Source: Lineus longissimus (lineage: Eukaryota; Nemertea; Pilidiophora; Heteronemertea; Lineidae). Taken from it: a DNA stretch of 64,000 bases. The translations under genes and the position numbers were made by a program. Below the pieces are notes generated by a model that saw only the letters and a list, made by a program, of their open reading frames with translations, was not told the origin of the DNA and did not search any database. Positions within the stretch are counted from its first letter, which is position 1. Each line of letters starts with the position of its first letter. Shown in pieces: positions 24,324-38,700 of the stretch. The DNA lies in assembly GCF_910592395.1 (NCBI RefSeq), contig NC_088311.1:15380501-15444500 (forward strand), given 5' to 3'.

Positions 24324-27300
24324 ACACAGCGCTATCGTATAGACTCCCCTTACGATGAGCCAAAAAGGTTGTGGAGAAACCTTTGTACAGTTTAGTATGT
24401 GGTGCAGGAAATCCTTTTGTTCTGGATTTAGTGCTCTTAGTAAGTTCAGGTACTCTACGTCTGAGAGGCGATTTTGAATCACAATGTTAGAACTCAGTTG
24501 AGATCCATCTGACCATTGCTGTGCCCAAGGGCCATGGATTCTAATATGACTGGGACAAGAAACAATAAAAAATATCATTGGTATGGCCTTATCTGCTATG
24601 GTGGGGACAAGAAACCAATATCCATTGATGTGACCAAAGGACTAATGGATTCTAACTGACTGGGACAAGAAACAATAAAACACATTCATTGGTATGGCCT
24701 TATGTGCAATGGTAAGGACAAGACACCAATATCTATTGCTGTACCCAAGGGCCATGGATTCTAACATGACTGGGACAAGAAACAATAAAAAATATCATTG
24801 GTATGGCCTTATCTGCTATGCTAGGGACGAGAAACCAATATCCATTGATGTGACCAAAGGACTAATGGATTCTAACTGACTGGAACAAGAAACAATAAAC
24901 AAGAGGCCCAAGGGCCTGGCGCTCAGCTGGATGACCTAATAACATAGGACTGAGGATATAAAGTAGTAAATATATGCTTTATACTACTGTTTGAAGGTCA
25001 AGAGAACACGTTATACCACTAAAATTTCCAATGCAGAGCTGCCAGCTGGATGAAATATGATTGAACTAATCAGCCATGGTATGTAAATATTACAGGAGGC
25101 AACGGAAGATATCCCTAGTTCAGTATGTTGTATCAGTAGCTTTACAGAAAAAAAGTGTCAGAGAGGATGAGACCTCTCCATGGACAACTGTGGTATGTCC
25201 AGGCTGGGTTGTACAGCACAAAAATACAAAATGCTGTCTGTAATTGAGAGGTATCCTGATTTAACAGAGGTCAAAATAAATAGAAATTACCAGTTTGGGA
25301 CTAGCACCACTTTCTTTTTTTTTTAATAAGGTAGAGATTACAGGAGTCAACAAAATTAATTTTATTGAGAGAAATTGACCTGTCCCGCAGGTGATTAGAA
25401 TTTACAATACAAAGGGTCGTTTTTCATGACATTGTGCTCTACTGCGTATTCCTAGTCATAGTGAGTCGATCTGGAACCAATCTATCCTTGGCGCAGACAG
25501 GTTCAAATTGGCTATATCTTGAATAGATCGAATTGCGATGAAAATCTAATGCAATAAAGGAGCAATATCGAAGAGACAAATTAATCTAACCAATTGTCCA
25601 CAGACTCGGACCCTGAAATGGCACGATGTATGCGTGCATATAAAAGTATATCAATTGGTCCCATACAGATGATGAAGCAATGTCAATATGCCTTGTTCCT
25701 TAGTCAGCAATATGCCCCTTTTTATACGGAGAAGAAGGAGAACCCAGATAGGCCTTCACATGTCGGCTTCCAAATGGCTCGAACCAACTGTACTATCACT
25801 ACTATAACTTTAAAATGCGTGCTCCTCCTACATGTAGCAATGTCTCGGCCAAAAAGGCACTTAGTCGACAGGCAAGCTAGATGTTCAGCACCGTGAGCAG
25901 CTCCTTGGTAAGGCCATGTCAGGTTCCGCGCGCCTCATCAGATCCATCAAGTATTGAAAGCTGTGGTGAGCTGAGCACATAAAAGACCATGGTCACCTTA
26001 ATTTGAAAATCCCTTCATAATCAAGGGCTACCTCTGACTAAAACAGCACAATAGACCACCAATTTGATCCAGCTCCTAACTGCGGGAAAACCCAAGTCCA
26101 GCAACCAAAAGTACCAAAAATACATTTTTGTTTACATTTGAACTGCACACATGTGTTTGTTTACAATTTCATTTCCCGCGAAATCTCGAAAATCAGGTGA
26201 CCTGCAATTGTGGATTGAAAATAACATTAACATCGGTTCAGCAGGTCAGCAGGTATACCGGCTGTTCCAATCATCCCCTACAGCAAGCCGTTCAAAAGGT
26301 AATGTTATTCACCCCACAGGGAGTGCAAGTAATTGATTAAGCCCCTGCATAACTTAACAGCAATGGCTTGGCTTCTGTGAGTGGTAAGGAGAATTGACAG
26401 TTTTTTTTATGGGAGTAACATTATTGTGTTGCTTAAAACGTCTACTTTTTACTCATGTAAGAATCGTAGTACTAATAATAACTTCAACTTATTTTCCAGT
26501 TATGATAACACAACACGCATCTTCATGATCATGATCTTTCTCAAACTAACTGAATGACCTAATCGCCTTGGACGCACAACCTAACCACATATCAATCCGC
26601 CCCGACGATCGACACATCCATTCGATTCGATAACCCTCGATAAAGTTTGATGAATAAACTAGAACTGAGATTTCACAAGAGCACCTGTGAATTCATGACT
26701 CCAGGGTTGTTTTGAGGGCGATATTGTAAGAGTTGGTCTTGAGTATGGGGACGTGAAGGTCCGTGTGAGGCACCTGGGGAGAGAAGACTAGTTGAACGAT
26801 GGGATCATGGAGGTATAAATAATTATTTATACCTCCATGATGGGATCTGACACGGACACTACTATTGATCTCATTATATGAATACCATTTAATTACAAAA
26901 AAGTGAAAACAGATCATATCATATTCCTTGGCATAAATTAAAATAGGAGTGCGGGAACAAGGTTTTTTAGCAGGAGGAAAGCGAGAACATTTTGCGCCGT
27001 CGTATTCCGATTTGGCTGGTTAGTGGTGAAATCTGCTTTTAATTTTGCATAACATATTCGTTTTTCTAGTTCTAACGTTGTCTGAATTAAAGATGCTTTC
27101 CCAATGCTTGAGACATTGCCAGGAAAACGTGACATCATTTTGGGCATTCTTCTTACCGCACGCCCTCTCTCTCCGTAAAAGTTCCTGACATGATGTGAAG
27201 TGGGAGGGCGCACAATGGGAACCACACTGCCGCGATGTTAATAGTTTCTATTTATAGAATTCAGCGGCAGAGATTTTAGGCACGGAAAAAGTGGATTAAC

Positions 27301-30300
27301 TCGGCTAATCTCCATGGATTTTACCCAGGAAAGTTTTCAAGGCGAGAGAAACATCTGATTTAAGTACTGCGCTTATTAGATTTCATGTTCAGGCCGAAGA
27401 TTGGCCTAAAACGTGGACAAAAAGAGTGCATTATCGAGTGTTGGAGAGGTCACGTGATTGGACGAGAAACCTGAACAAAGTTTTCGTGCTTTTAGCTGTC
27501 AACATCAATGGCTATAATATACTCCTGCAGAATAGTAGCACTAATAGAACTAATTTCCGAAGTTTCCAATAGTTTGAACACAAATCAGAACATCACCCAT
27601 CAGCTGGACTCAGATCTGCATAAATTACAATAAATAATGAAGTCGTCGCTTCAATTTCGCAAAGAAAGTTGACTCCATTCGAAGGTTGTTTTGACCAAAT
27701 TCTGTTGAACTCATCGTTATAAGGGCATTTGAACACATTCTCATTGATCTTTTCTATAAACGTGTGAAGTTTCGTACCAAAATACGTTTCCGTAAAGGCT
27801 TAAAAAAGAAAATTTGTCACTTACAAAATCATCGCTCCGGTAGAAATAAAAAGGTCACCGCCATTTTCTTGATGATAGTACTCCAGGTAACCTCGGCGGG
27901 AAATTTAAAGCGGGGTCATCCGGGGTCAAACAACAGTTTTGCTCACTACCGCCAACTGGTGATATAAATCGACACTAATCTATTTTATATCAAAACTTCT
28001 GTATCATGAAAACCTTTTCAACTTTATTTCAAGCTTTTATCTCCTGGAATAGAGCGTCAAAAAATTGTTTTTTCATTTACGCATTTTGCCCCCTGGGGAG
28101 CTGAATTTGAGTCGAATCGCCCAAATTTTTTTCCGTAAGCAACATTTTCTGCGGTGTTTATAAGCAAGACTAGATTTGAAGTGCCTCGGTTGTATGTTTA
28201 CAAAATGCCCAACTTTGTCTACAGATGGCTAGATGGAAGGATGGCAGGATGGATGGAAGGAAGGACGGACACCAATCGAATAGCTATTTGACTAGCTCCG
28301 CTGACTTTGTCAGCTGAGCTAAAAACATTCATTGGTATGGCCTTATGTGCAATGGTAAGGACAAGACACCAATATCTATTGCTGTTCCCAAGGGCCATGG
28401 ATTCTAACATGACTGGGACAAGAAACAATAAAAAAATATCATTGGTATGGCCTTATCTGCTATGGTAGGGACAAGAAACCAATATCCATTGATGTGACCA
28501 AAGGACTAATGGATTCTAACTGACTGGGACAAGAAACAATAAAACACATTCATTGGTATGGCCTTATGTGCAATGGTAAGAACAAGACACCAATATCTAT
28601 TGCTGTGCCCAAGGGCCATGGATTCTAACATGACTGGGACAAGAAATAATAAAAAATATCATTGGTATGGCCTTGTAACTGACTGTGACAAGAAACATTG
28701 AAAAAAGTCATTGGTATGGCCTTTATATGATGTCCAGATTTAATCCATATCTTACTTTTATTCGTGTGAAAATAGGTGCTAACGGAACAGTAAAAACAAA
28801 GAACGGGTAGGCCTACCATACGATCTCGGTTCAAGCCGGCAACTGTCTTCCTACATGAATGAGTAGCGTGACCAAATAAGGAATCCCATTGACAACATTT
28901 TTACGCGGGCTTTTATTTCATTGGTTTAAAGAAGTATGACGCATAAATTATTCATCGAGACCCGTGAAAAGCGTTCTACAACTCTGGATCGGCGTCGTCA
29001 ATTTAAGCCGCGATTTCTATGAAATCGGACACTTCTGGGAACTGAGAAGACATGAACTAAAGACCCATCTCGCCCCCACCTCCCCCCACCCCCTAGATTT
29101 TAAATTGCAGATCTGCACAAGTTTTGACCACCTAAAAAGCCGGAATGCAACTACGCAGTTGAGTTACCGTACGTCGTTAGACCAAGCTGCATTTTGGATC
29201 ATCTTTCAACGATCGTCGACAAAATATTTCTCAAATCAATCTCAATCAATTGAACAATCCAAGCCTTCCCTAATGTTTCATCAATACCTGCAATAACACA
29301 GGCAGCCAAAATCGCCCATGAAGTTGTGAATTCGATGAGAACTTACCTCTTGTATCTGCGTATAATAGCTAGACACGAAGCGTTCTCCGGCATTGTCTCC
29401 TTGCTTCTGAACTGCGCAGACTCCGAGACGTGACGTTGGCTTCACGTGGGACTGCACGTGGGATAACTCGCGCAAAATTTAAAATGCCCCACGATGGGGT
29501 GCTCACTAAATTGCGCTAGTAACACCACCTGGTGCAAAATTCATGAACTACGCTTATTGATAATGAAAGAGAAAGCTTTGCTCTCTATGATCAGATTTGT
29601 TTCATGATCCCCAACTTAAAGAATTGGGAGAAATCAGCTTCTGGAACAGTTTTTGGAAAATTTCGCTCTGTGCCACCTAGTGGCCAAACCGCTCATCCTG
29701 CGGAACCCACACTTGGTCTGTTCAGGAGTTCTAAAGGGTGTCAATGGCTAAAAGGGAAAATCAAAAGAAAATCTCCAGTCGTTTCAAAGTTATCAGTGTG
29801 ACGAGAATCAATACGAGTTTTTCATAACACGCCACCTATAGGACTAAAAAATTTATGAAATAAAAAAATTGTGTGATATATCGTGTGCCATCACCTGTAA
29901 AGCCTACCATAAAAATCTGGTGAGAAACCCACCCTTACAAAGGGACTTATGGTAGATTTTGTTTTTTCACAAAGCGCCCTCTGGTGGCTAAACCATGAAT
30001 AAAATCGAGTTGGATTTCGAAAGGAACCAACGTCTACTTACCAGCAGTATACAAAAAAAGATTCAACAGAAAATCTCCAGTCGTTTTAAAGTAATCAGTG
30101 TCACAAGTGAACAGCGACCGCCCGACCGCCCGACCGCCTGACCGCCCGACCGCCCGACCACCCGGCACTTTCGGTAATTTAATAACCAGGTATTTCTTCG
30201 AAAACCTGGTTAAAAATGATTTTAACACTTGTACAGTCATGACAGTCACACATGTAACCATAGTGGACAGTCTGCCTTCTTTTATTGCATTTTACGACAC

Positions 30301-33300
30301 TTTATAGAACACTTCTAGCCTAGTGCTTGTTTTCATATCATCCTATTCTGGTGTATATGTTACACAACACAGCACATGCAGCCAATAATCTTCACAACTT
30401 AGGCAGATATGGGAGAAATAAGCGCTTTTTGTACCCCGAATAAGGCAAATGTCTTCAAAAATACTGCTTTTTCTACTTATTCAAGACAGCTACATCAATA
30501 ATAAACCTTCTACATGTAACAGATGTCTTTAAGTTATCATCTAGAAATGACTACCAGCAAATCCATGTCAAGTGCCATAGAACAGGAATTATTTGCTGTG
30601 GAATTTGCTATTATCTTCTGCTATAGCACTGTTGTAACCATAGTGGACAGTGACTTGCTGACAATGTTCCAATCCCCACACTGGTAACATACTCACATTA
30701 ATATTTTGAGGACGAACATTTTCTCCATCGAGGAAGGTAATGGTTGTTGATTCAACCATAACTCTCTTATATTGATCATGACCACCTATTGGGTTTTTCT
30801 GAAAACCAAAAAAACCACGAATTCAATAACCTTGCTTACTCTGAAAGTACCTTGTAGGTCACTTTCAACCTCGATTCTGTTACTGTCGTAGCTATCCTTT
30901 GTTTTTCGCCTGATTTCTGCTTGGAACTTGTTGAAAATATCTTGCGATTCCAACATCGTAGCTATCCTTTGTGTATTTCATCATAAATCATGACCAGTGC
31001 CACTGTCAAAATGAATTGTCCTGGGGACATTGTGCTCAACTGGGAATGATTGAGTGGTAGACATGGTAGATGAAATGATACATGGAGGTTAAATTGACAT
31101 TTTAATTTGACGAAATGTGGCACTATCAATGACACTTTTAGAGTTCGAGTCAAAACTAGATGGCAGCCAAACTGGATTTCATGTCTGATCATAAATCGAT
31201 AGGAAAACTCCTCGTCAGTAGGCCATGACATCATAGAAGCTTCAGGTCACTCACTCAGTTCTCCAGTTATGGCATGGAAAGCGGAAACAAATGTGGCGTT
31301 TGGGCGGGCATGTTGGATTCTGGGTCAGGTCCAAAATCAATAGGGCACCTCGCCTATCCGAGGTCATCACACCACAGAAGTATCAGGTATGTCACTCACT
31401 CGGTACTAGAGTTAATGGGCGGAATGTGAAAACAAAGATGGCGGCTTAGCGGCCATGTTGGGTTTCGCGTCAGGCTCAAAATCGATAGGGAACCTCCCTC
31501 CCACTAGGTCATCACACCACAGAAGTTTCAGGTCTGTCACTTAATCGGTTCTCGAATTATGGGGCGGAAAGCGAAAAACCTATTATAAGCTCTGCTGACC
31601 TTTATCAGCTGAGCTAATAAACAATCGCTCCAGAAGTAAGAGACTTAATTATAATTCACAAATATTGAGCACAACTTACATGAGCCCAAGTGTACAATGT
31701 TCTTTTCAATTGTGTTCGAAAATTTATCATTTCCATTTATGTTTTTGGTGTTTTGAAGCATGGACGGAAAATGAACCATCAGTTGCCAACATTGGGGGAT
31801 GGGTTGACCCCTTCTCTGTGTTTGGATGTTCACTATATATGGCACAATTGCTACACAAAATGATGATGACTTACCAACAACATTAGATGTTCTAACTTCT
31901 TCAAAACCCTCAGTGTTTCACTGGTCTCCCTCAGATCGAACAACCTGTTTTCTGATGCATTGATACTCTGTAGCTGAATACAACCCGTCAGATGGACAAG
32001 AGTTTGCTGAAAGTGTACACAAGATCAATCGTTGATACAATATAATGGCAATTTCTGTTAATGAAAGTTTATGATAGCCACTGAAACTCAGCACTGATTC
32101 AAGTGGCTCATCTTGAATACCTGGGCTCACACTCACAGTATACTGCATTTTGTAATATTCAGAGACATTATGGCTCATGCCTAATAAAAACAAGGTAACA
32201 AAAGGGTAGCTTATCCGATCAAACAAGCACAGAACTTAGGATGATGTTATTTTGAAATCATTAGTTGTTGTCAATACTATTATTTATTGTTGCATTATCA
32301 AATTATTATCGTTACAAATTTCACTGCAGTGCAAGGGAAATTTTACAGGGGGCCTATGTGAGTAGGACAGGTGCAGCTCTCCTAATCCACTCCATCAAGC
32401 AACAGGAAACTGGTAGCCATCAGGCAACTAGTTTAGCAGTTACAGTCACAATGTGAAATCACCGCCTTGAAGCCATATTGAATTGAACATAGGATGGAGA
32501 CCAAAATTGATTGGGCCTCTTTACCAGTTCACCCCATCATGCCACAGAAAATTGAAGCGTATCACATGTCTCCCTCTGTAGTTAAGAGTGGAATGCGAAA
32601 TACAAAATAGCTGCACTAGGGGACCTCCCCTACCCCAACCCATCATGCCCGTGAAAATTGAAGCCCAACAAGTCACTCATTCGGCAGCTTGCAGTCAATG
32701 AAAGGTCTGAAATATCTACAGAATATCAGATCGGGGCAAATTGACAGGGCACCTCTCAAACCCATCCCCATCATGCCTCAGAAATGTCAAGCTTATGACA
32801 GGTGACTCGCTGTGCGGTTACAGACCAGAATGCAAATTCAAAGAAAGCCAGCACCTGGCAGCCATACAACAGTCTACAGGATATCAGATCCAGGCCAAAT
32901 TCAACGAGAGCAACAACACTAACCCCTGCCCATCACCCCAAAGAAATTTCAAGCCATTACAAGGATTCCTTACATAACAAACAAACTTCTGAAATTAAAT
33001 GTCAAGATCCACTGTCTCAAATTATTAGAGGAATAGAGGCAGAGAAAGAACACGTCTGGTCATACTTAGTGGTGATTTAGAAAGTTCTGGCTGAACAGCC
33101 ATCAGGTAAAGTGCTGCTTCGATATAACCATCACTGCGGTTGAGGTGACCCTCAGAAACCATGACAATTTTCATCCAATCAAATTGATCTAGTCCTTTCA
33201 CTTGGGGTTCAAAGTTTGATTGTAATGTCGGCTTCATTTCAGCATATATTTACTGATCTATTTTTTTCGAAATGGCATTTGGCGACATTTTGTATCTGAA

Positions 33301-35668
33301 TTATTTTACAACACTGAATGGGAGCAATTAAACGGCCAGGGGCCATTGTACTCACCGTATAGATATTTGGTGGTTAGGAATTCATCCTGGTTAGGAAACA
33401 TGCTGCATGTATAGTATATAAGTCAATCCAAAGTCAGTATGACATATGATGAATCATTGCTAAGAGTACCTACTGTAAATAAATATTCAAAAAAAAGTCA
33501 CTTATAAGCAAGATATTGCACTTTTTACCTCTTTTAGTTCTGGCTTCCTGGTGGCCAAGTCAAGAATCAAATCGGATAAATATTAGGTGTCAGAGGTTAC
33601 ACGACAGAGGGAGTCATGTGTACCAAATTTCAAGCTTAAGCGGTTACGAAACATGCCATTTGACCTCTGTGACCTTGAAAATGAGGTCATATCAAAAACC
33701 TGTAAGATATGTGATGTATCCTTGCTAGGAGAACCTACCATAAAGATATTATCGAAAACAAGTCACCAACATGTGAGATATTGAACTTTTACCTTTTTTA
33801 GTTTTGGCCCCCTGGTGCCCAGGTCACAAATCAGATCAGACCGAAATTCGGTGTCGGCGGTTTTATGACGTAGGGAGTAATGTGTACAAAATTTCAAGTT
33901 CATAGCTTTAGTGGTTAAGAAACATGCCATAGTTTCACTCAAACGGCCAATTTACGCAATTTGACCTCTGTCACCTTGAAAATTAGGTTAACTCAAAAAC
34001 CTGCACGATATGTGATGTATCCTTGCTAGGAGAACCTACCATAAAAATTTCATCGAAAACAAGTCGCAAATAAGAGAGATATCACACTTTATAGGTTTCA
34101 ACTTCTGGCCCTCTGGTGGCCAAGTTAAGAATCAAATCGGACCAAAATTCGTGTCAGAGGTCACGTGACCTAGCGGGGTCCTGTGTACAAAGTTTCAAGT
34201 TCTTAGCTTTAGCCGTTAAGAAACGTGTTCCTGTTTTTGAAAAATCAAAGCACCGATAAGCGAGATATCACACTTTTTAGGTTTTTAGCTGTTTTTAGCC
34301 CTCTGGTCGCCAAGTTGAGATTTAGACCGAAATTCAGTGTCAGAGGTCATCTGACATGGGGGTCATGTGTACAGAGTTGCAAGTTGATAAACTGGCAGAG
34401 CGGTTAAGAAAAGTGCATTACGTTTCTCTGCCCTTGATGATTTTTCCATATGGACCCCCAGTTTTAGCCCTTTTGGTGGGTCCGTTTTATGAAGATTGGC
34501 CTGATTACCCTAGGGATTAGCCGTTCAGTTTATGTATCTCGGGAATATTTCCTCCCCACTAAAGAAATGAAAGATGAAATATTGTGCAGCGTCACTGTTG
34601 AGGACGAGACAGTTCTCACCAACAAATATATCTCTATCACAATGAAATGGCCAGGGCCATTGTGCTCACCTCATGTGGAGGAAAGATGGATAAAGAGCAT
34701 GGTCTTGTGTCATGTAGTGTTAGGTTTGATGTAGGTCCAAGCAATTACAATTTCCCCAAAATGGCCAATTTACAGTACATTCGACCTCTGTGACCTTGAA
34801 AAGTAGGTCAAATCAAAGAAGACCCGGGTGACACATTGAATGGATGTTAGAATTAGATGTACCTATGATATAAAATTGGTGCCAATCGGGCAAGTCATTA
34901 CTAGGAATAAGAATTTAGGATTTGACCCCCTCCCTGGAGGCCAAACGGCAAATCAGATCGCACCAAACTTCGGTACCTGAGATCACCTGACCAAGGGGTA
35001 CATGTGTACTTAATTTGTGATCAATAGTCATTGCAGTTAAGAAACATGCCATAGTTACGGCCTGACGGCGAATTTACGCCATTTGACCTCTGTGACCTTG
35101 ACAAGAAGGTCAAATTAAAAACCTGTGTGACATATACTGTATGGTGGTTAGATGTACCCATGATATCAAATTGGTGGCAATCGGGCAAGAAGTTAAGGAA
35201 TAATCACATTTTTAAGGTTTTTGGATTTTGCCCCCTGGTGGTCAAGTGGTGAATCATATTGGACCAAACTTTGGTCCCTGAGATCACCTGACTAAGGGGT
35301 AAATGTGTACCAAATTTGGTATCAATAGTCATTGCAGTTTAGAAACGTGCCATCGTTACATCCTAACGGCTAATTTACACCATTTGACCTCTGTGACCTT
35401 GAAAAGGAGGTCAAATCAAAAACCCAGAGGATATATGATGCACCTTTGCTAGAAGTACCTACCATATTTTTTTCAAAATTTCCCGACTACTATTAAGGGA
35501 GATATTGCATATTTTCACTTTTAACGTTTGGCCCCCTGGTGGCCAAACCATGAAACGAATCGGACCGAAACTTGGTCTCCCAGGTGTCATTACATAAGGG
35601 TACATGTGTACCAAGTTTCAACTCAATAGCTCTAACAGTTACGAAACGTGCCCTGCTAACGGACGACG

Positions 35669-35703
<35 letters not shown>

Positions 35704-38700
35704 ACGCCACGGTATGGGATAAGCTCACCTCTGCTAAGAGGTGAGCTAAAAAGTTAAATTTTGAAATTGACTGAAGAATAACGATTTTAGAGTTATAAAA
35801 GTAAGGCATTTTTGACGATCTTGTCTGGTTCTCATCGTTTGATGAATCGCTGCGGCTATGCCGATCAGTTAGCGTACCCCCTCCTCGAGCAAGTCGCAGT
35901 GTTTTGCGCATCCAGACTGATCACACAAACGCGTTCAGTTGCCACGCTGAGTTGTTACTGTAGAACAGAAAATATTTGCAGCATAAAATTGTGGTGAATG
36001 CCTCAGGATGGGCATATTCGCGGCGTGAAGAATTTTTTTCAAAGAAAATTTAAACTGTATATTTTGACTCTAGACAAGCTCTTAGTGTATGGGGACTGTA
36101 GTGTAAATGTCGCTTATATTACATACACAATTTCATTGTTAAGAGTGTCGAGTAATTAAGCCTATAAGCAGACAATATGAGCAATAATTAAGCAAAAGTT
36201 GTTCAAGAGGTGTAATTATGCTAATTGCGCGGGGTATAGACCTACACGCATGTTGGGCAAAGCTGTATGCAGTGTCTCTGTGGAAACATGGCAACAATGA
36301 CATGGATTTTAAGCTAAAAGCAAGAGATTTTTGCTGCTGAATATTTTGGCGAGCCTGACATACTCGTGAAATTCGCGTTATTTTTCCGTTCTACAGTATG
36401 TAGTGCACAATATTTTGGAACTGTAAAATGATAAATAAAAAAGAGAATGTTCACAAATCCTCTTTTTTTAAGTATTACACATTTCACTACTATAACTGCC
36501 CATATATTGATGTTCACACAAACCTAACCACCAGTCAGTCTAGGTGAAGTTTGAACAAAATTAGCCCAAACACAAAGCCTCCTTCAGAACATAAAGTTTG
36601 TGACATTTCACTAGTTTTTTAGGTTTCTTTGTGAAAGTGGGGTTTATATAACCATTTTTTAACAAAGATAAATGATCTGCACAAATCTAGGCAAAATAGC
36701 ATATACATACTTGTTCAGGCAATCACAGTCATCAATCTGACAGTGGTTTCAACAAAATTGAGGCAAGTATTTGAACAATATTGAAACACTATATTCTGCA
36801 GATTAATGCGAAGTGAGTGCTTACAAATCGTCTTTTTTCGTAAGATGAGACATTTCACTGCACTAACTGCTCATATATTCATGGACATGGTGTCACATAC
36901 CTAATAATCATTCTGTCAAAGTTCTAACGAAATTGACCCAAACTTAAAGCGTCCTAAGAACAAACAAGAGGCCCAAGGGCCTGGCGCTCAGCTGAGTTAA
37001 TATCATTAATATCTTCCCGGTGTTTCGTTCATTATGCATGAAAATGGCATGCTCCATGGTATTTGATATCCTTTTGCGTTCACTACGGTACCAATGTTTT
37101 TGGTTGACATAATTATGCCACTGTTCATTCCTCAATCCTGACCATAATTCGGGTGAAATCATCGTATGAAAATATTTTACCGAAACATGAAGTTTATGCC
37201 ATGAATGAGGATACTCATTGTCATAGCCTCGTTTACAAGTACGAAGTATTTTCCCGCGAATATTCAAAACTGCTTGGCTCCTTGCCAGTTAAATAACATG
37301 TGACTATACACAAAATAGAAAACTTTGATGGAAATTGTAAATCATTTTTTTATCTATCAGGGGAAACAAGCTGATGATGATCAAATAAATCATTCATGAG
37401 AAATCGTTTTGTTGCTGAAGCTTGCATGACGAAGTTAATGCTAAACCTTTTCTTGTGCTCTACTGCGCCACCGTAGTTTTCTATTTAGACCAGCGATGAC
37501 GTCATTTCTGGTGATTCCCTACGTTGTCCTATGAGCGCTTTTTAAAATGTGCCATTTGGTATTGTACAGTATGCAATGTATTTTTTCAGCGCTGCCAGTT
37601 GCCGAACAGAATGCCGTAGCTCCCTCAATTTCCAATCAATTTTTATGGGAGTGACATTATTGTATTGCTTAGAATGTCTACTTTTTACTCATGAAAGAAT
37701 CGTAGAACTAAAACATAATAGGCGAACAGAATCATGCCGATTCACTGCACATACTGTGGGAATTCTCCACTTCAAAATACATCGGTGATGTCATCGCGAA
37801 CAGAGCATGCACTTCCGATATCGTTTTCACAGAAATGTGGCCAAATTTTCAAGAACTAATTTCTGAAAGTAGTCCCTAAAGACCTTATGACTACCACTGA
37901 AAGGAACTAGTGATAATATCGCCTACCAGACTACTTTTTAGGCAGAAAATTGGGTACTTGAGTGTCATTGAGCTCCAAGATTATTGCACATAGCGTAAAC
38001 AACATGCCGCCATTTTGTCTCCGCTTCGGTATTTTGTAGGCCGCTTATAATGCACCTTCTCAATTAAAACCAACATAATAAGGCCTTACATCGTTGATTG
38101 AATAGGAACACCACACAAAACACAATAAAGTGGGGGTACAATCGATTACGAAGCTGAAGTGAACAGTGATTTATTCCTGGAGCTGCTGCTTTTGTTGTGT
38201 AGCTGCCATGTTTTGAGAACTGGCGAATAGGAGACTTCATTGATGGCTGACGTCATCGGGCGAGAATTTGAATCGGCAGAAATAATTAAAAGGCAGGTAG
38301 CGCCCTCTCCTGTTAAAATTTTGAACTTTTTCTCAATAAAATAGATTTTCAAGAATTTTATCTTAATATTAGAGCATATTTCGACTAATTCTGCTGCTCC
38401 TAGGCCGATATAGGCCAGTTTCCTTCATGCACTCTCGCTCGCAGGAAGTAGGTCGAATGGCGACAAATTTTGTTTTGAAAGTAGAGTTTGACCAGTAGTT
38501 TGAAGTATCCAGAAATGCAAAATTGAAGTCTCTAGGTCTTACGGTTACAAAATGTGCACCATGGGTTTAACGGATGGACGGACGGATGGATGGATGGATG
38601 GATGGATGGATGGATGGACAGACGGACGCCACTGAACAACTTATTTGACAAGCTCGGCTGACTTAGTCAGCTGAGCTAAAAACACTATTAAAATCTTTGT

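Noticed and set aside
25594-25896. ORF of 100 residues inside family B copy 1
   Set aside because: The matching ORF in copy 2 (46809-47042) ends earlier and shows no constraint; no motif is present.
30870-30980. Coding-like minus frame ([20 protein letters not shown]) between exons 5 and 4
   Set aside because: Including it would break the LRR register that exons 4 and 5 form directly. There is no acceptor with a pyrimidine tract, and the segment holds a 71-base duplicated string.
33060-33237. Minus frame resembling a protein ([18 protein letters not shown])
   Set aside because: A stop follows the only nearby AG acceptor in this frame, and the region is repeat-rich. No family was recognised.
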